DNA from: Mesorhizobium sp. 65-26
GTDB lineage: Bacteria; Pseudomonadota; Alphaproteobacteria; Rhizobiales; Rhizobiaceae
Assembly: GCA_001899205.1 (NCBI GenBank)
Contig: MKVL01000033.1
Span: 1 to 45,803, forward strand
DNA: 45,803 nucleotides
Direction of reading: 5' to 3'
A program made the position numbers and the translations under genes. Positions within the stretch are counted from its first letter, which is position 1; the number at the start of each line of letters is the position of its first letter. Below, one piece after another: positions 16,878-23,620 of this stretch. A model generated the notes under the pieces. The model was given only the letters and a program-made list of their open reading frames with translations, ran no database searches and had not been told where the DNA came from.

Positions 16878-17855
16878 TCAGGGATAACGGACGTAGACGT
16901 CGGTGGTGAGGCTATCGAGCGGCGGCTGGGGCGCGGCCCTGGCGGCCTTGACGGCGCTGTCGATCACGGCCTGGACCTCGGCGTCGACCGCGTCGAGATC
17001 GCTCTCGGCCAGCAGCTTCGCCTCGCCGACGCGGCGACGGAAGGTGGTCAGGCAGTCGCGGTCGCGGCGCATCGCCGCCTTCTCCTCGGCGGTGCGGTAA
17101 TTGTCGGGGTCGCCGCTGAAATGGCCGTAGTAGCGCGGCGTCTCGATGTGCAGCAGCGTCGGTCCCTCGCCGCGGCGCGCCCGCGCCACCGCTTCGGCGG
17201 CGGCGTCGTGCACGGCGAAGAAATCGACCCCGTCGACCTTGGCGAAGGCCATGCCCAACGCGTCGGCGCGCTTGACGATCTCGCCGGCGACGACGAAGGA
17301 GCTCGCCGTCGCCTCGCCGAAGCCGTTGTCCTCGACGGCGAAGATCACCGGCAGTTTCCAGACCTGGGCGAGGTTCATGCTCTCGGCCGTGGTGCCCTGG
17401 TTGATGGCGCCGTCGCCGGAAAAGACGACAGCCACGTCGTCGCGGCCGAGCACCTGCGCGGTCATCGCCGCGCCGCAGGCCAGCGGCGGACCGCCGCCGA
17501 CGATGCCGTTGGCGCCGAGCATGCCCTTGGAGAGGTCGGCGATGTGCATCGAGCCGCCCTTGCCGCGGCAGATGCCGGTGTCCTTGCCGAAGATCTCGGC
17601 CATCATGCCGTGCACGTCGCATCCCTTGGCGATGCAGTGCCCATGGCCGCGATGCGTGGAGGCAATGTTGTCGCTCTGGACGAGATTCATGCACACGCCC
17701 ACCGCCGAGGCTTCCTGCCCGGCGTAGAGGTGGGTGTTGCCCGGAATGTCGCCGCTCGCCATCTCGGCGCTGACGCGATCCTCGAAGACGCGTATCGTCC
17801 GCATCATGCGGTACGCCTCCAGCAGCTTTTCACGTGAAAGTTGCATTCCGGTCAT
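16878..17855 (-). CDS. acoA: TPP-dependent acetoin dehydrogenase-type E1 alpha
   Basis: The 325-residue E1 alpha subunit has the TPP motif GDGAINQG (147-154) through EDNGFG (175-180), and HRGHGH near residue 68. The ATG at 17855 is preceded by CGGAG at six bases. A GTG at 17876 is in frame, but it would put this ribosome site inside the gene. This is the first gene of the minus-strand block. It diverges from the Lrp-type regulator, and the spacer between them carries a perfect inverted repeat. The block would therefore be transcribed from just upstream of here. Confidence 0.93.
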   Translation of the reverse strand: MTGMQLSREKLLEAYRMMRTIRVFEDRVSAEMASGDIPGNTHLYAGQEASAVGVCMNLVQSDNIASTHRGHGHCIAKGCDVHGMMAEIFGKDTGICRGKGGSMHIADLSKGMLGANGIVGGGPPLACGAAMTAQVLGRDDVAVVFSGDGAINQGTTAESMNLAQVWKLPVIFAVEDNGFGEATASSFVVAGEIVKRADALGMAFAKVDGVDFFAVHDAAAEAVARARRGEGPTLLHIETPRYYGHFSGDPDNYRTAEEKAAMRRDRDCLTTFRRRVGEAKLLAESDLDAVDAEVQAVIDSAVKAARAAPQPPLDSLTTDVYVRYP

Positions 17856-17939
17856 ATCGAACTCCGGTACGGCCACAGGATGGGCATCTGGATTGAAGGC
17901 GGCTAGCAGGCCTACGATAGAAGGCAGGTCGCGCGTGAA

Positions 17940-17968
17940 TTTATCAAACGCGCGTCATTTGTGATAAA
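17940..17968. promoter_or_regulatory. inverted repeat, candidate Lrp-type operator
   Basis: TTTATCA (17940-17946) and TGATAAA (17962-17968) form a perfect 7-base inverted repeat around a 15-base spacer. They sit in the 156-base gap between acoA and the divergent Lrp-type gene. A second repeat follows, GATTC (17969-17973) and GAATC (17980-17984). The half-sites are AT-rich in a GC-rich region, which suits Lrp/AsnC operators. Binding by the neighbouring regulator is inferred. Confidence 0.55.
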
Positions 17969-18011
17969 GATTCGCAAAAGAATCGGGAACACGCAAAAAA
18001 GGAGCGTCGCC

Positions 18012-18470
18012 TTGCTCGACAGTTTCGATATCAAACTTCTCAACCTGGTGCAGACGGACACGCGGCGCACCGCCCAGGAGTTGTCCGAGGCGGTCGGCCT
18101 GTCACCATCGGCCTGCCTGCGCCGCCTCAACCGGTTGCGCGAGACCGGCGTCATCGAGGCCGAGATCGCCGTGGTCTCGCCGGCGGCGGTCGGACACCGG
18201 CTGACCATGGTCGTGGAAGTGTCGCTGGAACGCGAACGGCCCGACATCATGAGCGACTTCAAGAAGGCGATGCGCATGACGCCCGAAGTCATCCAGTGCT
18301 ACTATGTGACCGGCGAAGTCGACTTCATCCTCATCGTCGCGGTCAAGAGCATGAGCGACTACGAGACCTTCACCAACGACTTTCTCTTCAACAACAAGAA
18401 CATCAAGCGCTTCAACACTCTGGTCGTCATGGACCGGGTCAAGGTGAGCCTGGCGGTGCCCATCGAGTGA
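18012..18470 (+). CDS. Lrp/AsnC-family transcriptional regulator
   Basis: The 152-residue protein has the N-terminal winged helix (TAQELSEAVGLSPSACLRRLNRLRETGVI, residues about 17-45) and the C-terminal ligand-binding AsnC domain with YYVTGEVDFIL. The start is TTG at 18012, with GGAG seven bases upstream; this gives the usual Lrp length. The longer ATG form at 17961 would add an unrelated basic tail and would read through the inverted repeat. It is divergent from the thirteen-gene block and is its likely regulator. Lrp-type proteins usually respond to an amino acid, which fits the amino-acid importer and ammonia-lyase. Confidence 0.92.
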   Translation: MLDSFDIKLLNLVQTDTRRTAQELSEAVGLSPSACLRRLNRLRETGVIEAEIAVVSPAAVGHRLTMVVEVSLERERPDIMSDFKKAMRMTPEVIQCYYVTGEVDFILIVAVKSMSDYETFTNDFLFNNKNIKRFNTLVVMDRVKVSLAVPIE

Positions 18471-18555
18471 GGGCCGCGGCGGTCCCGGATCCGTGCGCCG
18501 GACAAAAGTCGCGGCATGGATTTGCGTTGGCTCCGCAAACTGCAAGAATGCCGCG

Positions 18556-20088
18556 ATGATGCGCAACGACCGCCCGTTCCTGGAAAGCCCGCTCAAGCTG
18601 GCGATCGTGGGCTGCCTTCTCCTACTTGCCGCGGCATCGGCGCTCGCGGTCTTTCAACGCCACGCCCTGGTGGCCGGGCTGGAGCAGGAAAGCGCCATCC
18701 TGCATCGGCTGGCCTCCCAGCGCGCCGACCAGCATGACGCGCATCTGACGGCGTTGTCGGCGATCGCGGTTGCCGCGCAGGGCGAGCGCCACGACCTGTT
18801 TCTCGATGTGGCCGCGACCATCACGCGCTTCTATCCGCGCATCGACGAGGTGCAGCTGGTGCCGCTCGATCCGGCCGCCGAGACGATCGGCACCGCGCCG
18901 CTCGATCCGGCCATGGCGCAGCTCGTGCGCTCGGCGGCCAGGGCCTCCAACGGACAGATCGCGCTGCTGCCGCATCCGACGCGTCCGCATCACTACATCA
19001 TGATCAAGCGCAGCCCCAACTCCGATGCGGCGCGCTACGGGCTGATGCTGGGCATCGATGCCGGGAAGCTTGTTGGCGAGGTGACGCCGTTCTGGTCGCG
19101 TCCCGACGTGGCGCTCCACCTGTCCCTGCCGGACGGTCATCCGTTGCTGGATGAGGGCAGGGTGCCCGAGACGATCCGCTTCTCAAAGGCGCTCGGCAGC
19201 GCGTCGCAGCCGCTGCTGCTGGAGACGGGAATGGCGATCGGCCTTGCCGATCTCTTTCCGCCCGTGCCAACCGTGCTGACGCTTCTCGCCGTCGGCCTGG
19301 CCTACCTCGCCATGCTTGCTGCCCTGCGCCAGCGCACGCGCGTTCGCGCGGCGGTGGAGCAGGCGCGATTGAGCGCGCTGGACTCGCGCCTCGCGCATGC
19401 TTCGCGCGTCAATGTGCTGGGCGAGATGGCGAGCGGCCTCACCCATGAACTGACGCAGCCGCTCACAGCCATCCTCGCGCAGGCGCAGGCCGGGCGGCGC
19501 ATGCTTGGCAAGGGAGACACGGCGGCGCTGGCGCCGGTGCTCGACGATACGGTGACGCAGGCGCGGAGGGCGTCGGCGATTCTCGATCGGTTCCGCAACT
19601 GGTCGCGCCCGCAGAAAATGCCGGCCTCGGCCTGCGACCTGCGCGAGGTCGTCGGCAATGTGCGGTCCTTGCTGACGCCGCAGGCGACAGCGCGCGGCGC
19701 GCGGCTGGAATTCGACCTGCCGGCAGAACCCGTCTCCGTCGTCGCCGATGCCGTCGAGATGGAACAGGTCGTCTTCAACCTCATGCGCAACGCTATCGAA
19801 GCGGTGGCCGAGGGCACGGGGCGCATCAAGATCACGCTCACGCAGGATCGAAGCCTGACCGTGCTGGAAATTGCCGATAACGGACCCGGCATAGAGGAGG
19901 CGCTGCGCCCGCATCTCTTCACGCCGTTCACCACCACGCGCGCGGACGGCACCGGCCTCGGCCTTGCGCTGAGCCAGCGTCTGGTGGAACGGGCCGGTGG
20001 TGAGATCGCGCTGATGGAGGGCGGACCAGGCGCGACGTTCCGGGTCGTGCTGCCGCGCCACAAGGGTTTCGCCGAGGCCGCGCAATGA
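18556..20088 (+). CDS. DctB/FixL-type membrane sensor histidine kinase
   Basis: The 510-residue kinase has two transmembrane helices (about 14-34 and 236-257) flanking a periplasmic sensor of about 200 residues. The H-box holds His297 (GLTHELTQPL), the N-box Asn412 (NLMRNAIEA), then DNGPGIEE (441-448) and GTGLGLAL. The periplasmic part begins with a helix rich in H and Q (QRADQHDAHL), like DctB-type sensors. Two adjacent ATGs (18556, 18559) lack a strong ribosome site. A GTG at 18493 is an alternative, but would add a non-membrane leader. Its stop overlaps the regulator gene by four bases. The signal is unknown; the secreted HbpS-like protein downstream is a candidate partner. Confidence 0.92.
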   Translation: MMRNDRPFLESPLKLAIVGCLLLLAAASALAVFQRHALVAGLEQESAILHRLASQRADQHDAHLTALSAIAVAAQGERHDLFLDVAATITRFYPRIDEVQLVPLDPAAETIGTAPLDPAMAQLVRSAARASNGQIALLPHPTRPHHYIMIKRSPNSDAARYGLMLGIDAGKLVGEVTPFWSRPDVALHLSLPDGHPLLDEGRVPETIRFSKALGSASQPLLLETGMAIGLADLFPPVPTVLTLLAVGLAYLAMLAALRQRTRVRAAVEQARLSALDSRLAHASRVNVLGEMASGLTHELTQPLTAILAQAQAGRRMLGKGDTAALAPVLDDTVTQARRASAILDRFRNWSRPQKMPASACDLREVVGNVRSLLTPQATARGARLEFDLPAEPVSVVADAVEMEQVVFNLMRNAIEAVAEGTGRIKITLTQDRSLTVLEIADNGPGIEEALRPHLFTPFTTTRADGTGLGLALSQRLVERAGGEIALMEGGPGATFRVVLPRHKGFAEAAQ

Positions 20089-20684
20089 CCCGCCCCGTCT
20101 ATCTGGTCGATGACGACGAAGCGGTGCGCCGCGCGCTCGCCCTGCTTCTCTCCACGGTCGACATCAAGGCCGTGGGCTTTGCCGATCCGCAGGCGTTCCT
20201 GGCCCAGGTGCCGAAGCTGGAGCCGGGCTGCCTGATCCTCGACATCCGCATGCCTCAGATTTCCGGGTTGAAGCTGCAGGAGCGGCTGACCGGGCAGGGC
20301 ATCGACTGGCCGACCATCATCATTTCCGGCCATGGCGACATCGAGGCCTGCCGCCGCGCCTTTCGCAACGGCGCCGTCGATTTCCTGTCCAAGCCGGTCG
20401 ACGAGCAGGACCTGATCGAGGCGATCCAGAAGGCGCAGGAAGCGTTGGAACGCACGCTTGGCCGCCGCGCCGAAAAGGCCGAGGCGCTGGCCTTACTTGC
20501 CGCGCTGACCGCGCGCGAACGCGAAGTGCTCGACCGCATCGCGGAAGGTTTCACGACGCGCCAGATCGCCGAGGGGCTCGGCCTGTCGCCGCGCACGGTG
20601 GAAAGCCACCGCGCCGCTATCGGCGCCAAATTGGGCACCACCTCGCAAGCGGAGATGACACGCCTTTGGCTCTACGGGCGCTAG
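20085..20684 (+). CDS. FixJ-family response regulator
   Basis: The 199-residue protein has a receiver domain (DDDE at residues 9-12, phospho-acceptor Asp53 in ILDIRMP, SGHGD, and Lys in SKPVD) joined by a short helical linker to a LuxR-type HTH (LTAREREVLDRIAEG..TRQIAEGLGLSPRTVESHR). This is the FixJ/NarL layout. It is translationally coupled to the kinase (ATGA overlap). A perfect palindrome lies 21 bases after its stop, before the HbpS-like gene, and is the natural candidate binding site. The target is therefore likely that gene. Confidence 0.95.
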   Translation: MTRPVYLVDDDEAVRRALALLLSTVDIKAVGFADPQAFLAQVPKLEPGCLILDIRMPQISGLKLQERLTGQGIDWPTIIISGHGDIEACRRAFRNGAVDFLSKPVDEQDLIEAIQKAQEALERTLGRRAEKAEALALLAALTAREREVLDRIAEGFTTRQIAEGLGLSPRTVESHRAAIGAKLGTTSQAEMTRLWLYGR

Positions 20685-20705
20685 GCGTTCCGTGGCCCAG
20701 CGCTA

Positions 20706-20721
20706 TCCGTAGAACTACGGA
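20706..20721. promoter_or_regulatory. perfect palindrome, candidate response-regulator site
   Basis: TCCGTAG, AA, CTACGGA form a perfect 7+2+7 palindrome. It lies between the response regulator gene and the HbpS-like gene, 79 bases before the latter's ATG. A related half-site, CTACGAA, stands at about 20736. LuxR-type regulators bind short symmetric sites of this size. The sequence is not followed by a T-run, so a terminator is less likely. Confidence 0.55.
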
Positions 20722-20771
20722 GGCGGCCGCAAGTCCTACGAATACCGCGTGGTCGGCGGTCGGATTAGCTT

Positions 20772-20790
20772 CTTTCCATCAATTGGAAAG
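20772..20790 (+). promoter_or_regulatory. hairpin overlapping the Shine-Dalgarno of the HbpS-like gene
   Basis: CTTTCCA (20772-20778) pairs with TGGAAAG (20784-20790) over a 5-base loop. The right arm overlaps the start of AAAGGAG (20787-20793), the ribosome site for the ATG at 20800. In the mRNA this could partly hide the site. A role in translation control is inferred. Confidence 0.4.
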
Positions 20791-20799
20791 GAGACCATC

Positions 20800-21285
20800 A
20801 TGTTCCGCAAACTCGTGCTCGCAGCCGCCCTTCTGGCCCCGCTTCCCGCCCTCGCGCAGGAACTGCCGACCGCGCCCTACCTGCCGCTCGACCTCGCAAC
20901 CAAGGCAGCCGATGCGGCCCTTAAGGCCTGCGTCGCCCAGGGTCACAATGTCAGCGTCGCCATAGTGGCGCGCGACGGCTCGACCAAGGTGCTGCTGAAG
21001 GCCGACAATTCCGGTCCGCATACCGTGACGAGCGCCACCGGCAAGGCCTTCACCTCGGCCGCGCTGGGCCGCGACACGGCCGGGCTCGCCGATTTCATTG
21101 CCACCAAGCCCGCCAATGCCGGCATGCGTGACATGGATGCGCGCATGGTGGTCCAGGCCGGCGGCCTGCCGATCAAGTTCGGCAAGGCGCTGATCGGCGG
21201 CATCGGCGTCGGCGGCGCGCCCTCGGGCGACATCGACGCCGGCTGCGCGGCGGCCGGCCTCAAGGCGATAGGTGCGGCCGAGTAA
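20800..21285 (+). CDS. secreted GlcG/HbpS-family heme-binding-like protein
   Basis: The 161-residue protein has a clear signal peptide (MFRKLVLAAALLAPLPALAQ). The DUF336/HbpS core follows: ALKACVAQGHNVSVAIVARDGSTKVLLKAD, a TSATGKAFTSA helix, then GLPIKFG and IGGIGVGGAPSGDIDA. Family members include Streptomyces HbpS, which binds heme and signals through a sensor kinase, and GlcG of glycolate operons. The ATG follows AAAGGAG at eight bases. It sits directly downstream of a two-component system and a palindrome, so it may be both target and accessory sensor of that pair. Whether it binds heme is not shown by the sequence. Confidence 0.9.
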   Translation: MFRKLVLAAALLAPLPALAQELPTAPYLPLDLATKAADAALKACVAQGHNVSVAIVARDGSTKVLLKADNSGPHTVTSATGKAFTSAALGRDTAGLADFIATKPANAGMRDMDARMVVQAGGLPIKFGKALIGGIGVGGAPSGDIDAGCAAAGLKAIGAAE

Positions 21286-21307
21286 GCCTATTCAGGAACA
21301 GAACTTT

Positions 21308-21347
21308 GGAGCGGGACGGTCGGTTCCCTTCGAACGCGTCCCGCTCC
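21308..21347. terminator. 11-bp stem hairpin after the HbpS-like gene
   Basis: GGAGCGGGACG (21308-21318) and CGTCCCGCTCC (21337-21347) are perfect complements around an 18-base loop. It starts 23 bases after the stop codon. There is no T-run after it, so it may end transcription weakly or protect the mRNA end. Confidence 0.55.
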
Positions 21348-21356
21348 GGACACAAC

Positions 21357-21383
21357 GGGCGGCCTGCAACAGGCGGGCCGCCC
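21357..21383. promoter_or_regulatory. second hairpin before the ankyrin gene
   Basis: GGGCGGCC (21357-21364) and GGCCGCCC (21376-21383) form an 8-base GC stem with an 11-base loop. It ends six bases before the AAGGAG ribosome site of the ankyrin gene. It could be part of the terminator above or affect ribosome access. Confidence 0.4.
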
Positions 21384-21401
21384 TCTCAAGGAGATGCTGT
21401 G

Positions 21402-22076
21402 ATGTTGCGCGTGATCTTCGTCTGCGGCCTGCTTGCCACGACCTCCATTGTGCATGCCCAGACCGCGCCGTCGCCTGCCGAGATTGCCGCCTATGATGGC
21501 CTGCATCGGGCGGCCCAAAACGGAAATGTCGACGACATAGATCGTCTCGCCAGGGCTGGCGCTCCGCTCGACGGGCGCGACCGGAATGGCCGCACCCCTG
21601 CCCATGTCGCGGCCTTCGCCGCCCAGGCCGGGGCGTTGCGCGCTCTGGCCAAGGCCGGCGCCGATATGAACGCGCTGGACGCCCAGGCCTACGATGTCGT
21701 CACCATCACCGCCGTCGCTGACAATCCCGAACTCATGTCGCTCGCCATCGAGCTCGGCAACGATCCGGGACTGACGACGAGCCCCTATCGCGGAACGGCG
21801 CTGATCGCCGCCGCGCATCTCGGCCATGTCGAGGTTGTGCGCCGCCTGATCGCTGCGGGCGCGCCGCTCGACCACGTCAACAACCTTGGCTGGACCGCGC
21901 TCATGGAAGCGGTCGTCCTGGGCGATGGCGGCCCGAACCACCGGCAGGTCGTACGCCTGCTCGTCGAAGCCGGCGCCGACCGGTCGATCGCCGATCGTGA
22001 CGGCGTAACCCCGCTCGCCCACGCTCGCGCCCGGGGATATACGGAGATCGCAAGCCTGCTGGAAAAGGGCCGCTGA
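21402..22076 (+). CDS. secreted ankyrin-repeat protein
   Basis: The 224-residue protein has a signal peptide (about residues 1-20, ending IVHAQ) followed by four or five ankyrin repeats: DGLHRAAQNGNVDDIDRLARAGAPLDGRD, NGRTPAHVAAF, RGTALIAAAHLGHVEVVRRLIAAGAPL, and a last repeat with VTPLAHARARGYTEIASLL. It is likely periplasmic and protein-binding. The ATG is preceded by AAGGAG at nine bases. It follows the HbpS-like gene after two hairpins and may be co-transcribed. A partner role with the HbpS-like protein or the sensor's periplasmic domain is possible but only inferred. Confidence 0.9.
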   Translation: MLRVIFVCGLLATTSIVHAQTAPSPAEIAAYDGLHRAAQNGNVDDIDRLARAGAPLDGRDRNGRTPAHVAAFAAQAGALRALAKAGADMNALDAQAYDVVTITAVADNPELMSLAIELGNDPGLTTSPYRGTALIAAAHLGHVEVVRRLIAAGAPLDHVNNLGWTALMEAVVLGDGGPNHRQVVRLLVEAGADRSIADRDGVTPLAHARARGYTEIASLLEKGR

Positions 22077-22090
22077 GCGCTGGCGGGCAT

Positions 22091-23116
22091 TTAGGGGTGG
22101 GACACCCGGACAAGCGTCTTTCCGAAAGTCTCTCCACGCAGCATCGCGATAAATCGTGAAGGTGCTTGCTCGATCCCCTCCGTGATATCCTCGCGATATC
22201 GCACGCGCCCGTCGCGGAGCCAGTTGGACATCTCTCTCCGAAACGTCTCGGCCAACTCGGCATGGTCGTCGACGATAAAGCCCTGGATACGGAGACGTTT
22301 CGTCAATATCGCGCGCATCAGGCTGGGCGATTGCCCGGGGAAGGCTGTGGTGTCGCTTTCACTGTAGATCGAAACGAGCCCGCAGACGGGAATGCGGGCG
22401 AAGCTGTTAAGCAGCGGCAGCACAGCCTCGGATACCCGCCCGCCCACATTCTCCCAGTATATGTCGACGCCGTCCGGGCAGGCGTCGGCCAACCGGGCCG
22501 CCAAGCCGGAATCCCGATGATCGAGCGCGGCATCGAACCCGAGTTCATCGAGCAGATAGCGACACTTGCGCTCTCCTCCGGCAATTCCCACGACGCGGCA
22601 ACCCCTGATCTTCGCGATCTGTCCGACGGCGGACCCCACCGGACCTGCCGCCGCCGCGACAACGAGCGTTTCACCCGGCTTCGGTTCGGCAATGTTGGTA
22701 AGCCCCACAAAGGCGGTCATGCCTGGCATGCCAAGCACGCCCAGCGCGGTGGAAACAGGCGCAAGCCGGCCATCGAGGCGTCGCAGGCCGGCTCCGTCGG
22801 TTACTGTTCGATCCTGCCAGCCGGCGTCGTGCACGACGATATCGCCTGCCTGCCAGTCCGGATGTCGAGACACCTGCACGGCGCTCACGAGCTCAGCCGG
22901 CATCGGCTGGTCCAGCTCGACATTTGGCGCATAGGATGCCGCCGCATCCATGCTGCCCCGCATATAGGGGTCGAGAGAGAGCCAGAGGGTGCGCAACAGA
23001 ACCTGTCCGTCGCTCAGCTCGGGACAAGGTCTCTCGACCAGGCGGAAATTCTCGGCGACAGGCGCGCCCCTGGGCCGGGATGCAAGAACGATGGAGCGGA
23101 TGGCACGCTGACACAA
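22091..23116 (-). CDS. NADP-dependent MDR oxidoreductase (CurA/LTB4DH-like)
   Basis: The 341-residue zinc-independent medium-chain dehydrogenase belongs to the leukotriene B4 dehydrogenase/CurA group, which reduces double bonds of alpha,beta-unsaturated ketones or aldehydes with NADPH. Visible are IVLASRPRGAP..ENFRL at the N-terminus, WLSLDPYMRG, the Rossmann motif AAAAGPVGSAVGQIAK and YWENVGG. The frame is open to 23281 with an ATG at 23164. A TTG at 23116 has GGGAGG nine bases upstream and gives the family's usual start and length, so I choose it. Its stop lies 14 bases from the convergent ankyrin gene. It is a general detoxification-type enzyme. Confidence 0.88.
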   Translation of the reverse strand: MCQRAIRSIVLASRPRGAPVAENFRLVERPCPELSDGQVLLRTLWLSLDPYMRGSMDAAASYAPNVELDQPMPAELVSAVQVSRHPDWQAGDIVVHDAGWQDRTVTDGAGLRRLDGRLAPVSTALGVLGMPGMTAFVGLTNIAEPKPGETLVVAAAAGPVGSAVGQIAKIRGCRVVGIAGGERKCRYLLDELGFDAALDHRDSGLAARLADACPDGVDIYWENVGGRVSEAVLPLLNSFARIPVCGLVSIYSESDTTAFPGQSPSLMRAILTKRLRIQGFIVDDHAELAETFRREMSNWLRDGRVRYREDITEGIEQAPSRFIAMLRGETFGKTLVRVSHP

Positions 23117-23332
23117 ATGTGAGTACCTCCCATGGACGACGTGGTTATGCGCTGGCTTGAGCATCTTCCCGCGACGGCCCGGAAATCCCCCCGGGAGTGA
23201 CGTCGGCGTGGGTACCTTACAATAACAAGCCAGGGAGTGGGGAGCTGGCCTGATCCGGACAGATACCGGATCGCTATGCATTGTCCGCCCAGATTGTATT
23301 AGACTTTGCCGGCTCAGCGCGGCCTAATCGCA

Positions 23333-23355
23333 GCAAGAGCTCGCAAGACTCTTGC
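23333..23355. promoter_or_regulatory. overlapping GCAAGA repeats and palindrome
   Basis: GCAAGAG (23333-23339) is followed by GCAAGA (23343-23348), one base, then TCTTGC (23350-23355). The last two form a perfect 6+1+6 palindrome. The first also pairs with CTCTTGC (23349-23355). Three half-sites in 23 bases suggest a regulator binding site upstream of the binding protein gene. Confidence 0.45.
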
Positions 23356-23436
23356 AATCTTCAACATCGAGGCACTCCGGTGCGTGTTCTGCCTTCTGTT
23401 CTCCGTGGCTTGCGGGGGCGAATTCCCTGTTGTGCC

Positions 23437-23452
23437 GTTCCGCTTGCGGAAC
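23437..23452. promoter_or_regulatory. perfect palindrome upstream of the orphan binding protein
   Basis: GTTCCGC, TT, GCGGAAC make a perfect 7+2+7 palindrome, about 170 bases before the ATG at 23621. No T-run follows. It is a candidate operator; the regulator is not in the immediate neighbourhood. Confidence 0.45.
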
Positions 23453-23620
23453 CTGCCATGCCCCGCCCCATGGTGTGGGCAGAGTGGGCACGGGAATGAG
23501 ATCCGCCCGCCCGATCGTCGTGCTGCAAGCCGGTCCGCGCCAACCGATGCGCCTCCGCCAGTCCATCTCCAACTGAGATCCACGCCCTTGTACCCGCGAC
23601 CCTGAACACAGGATAGACAC

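Larger units (their letters stand above)
23117..23620. other. 504-base intergenic region with palindromes
   Basis: This region separates the divergent oxidoreductase and orphan binding protein genes. Overlapping short frames on both strands show no protein family character, so I call none. It holds two perfect palindromes (listed separately) and a weak ribosome site (AGGA) before 23621. It is unusually long for this compact window and probably carries the regulated promoter of the binding-protein/amidase genes. Confidence 0.5.

Noticed and set aside
20706-20721. Palindrome read as a rho-independent terminator of the regulator gene
   Set aside because: The stem is short with a 2-base centre, too tight for a loop, and no T-run follows. 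An operator fits better.
23281-23620. Possible small genes in the long spacer
   Set aside because: Several overlapping frames of 70-120 codons exist on both strands, none with a strong ribosome site or protein-like composition.
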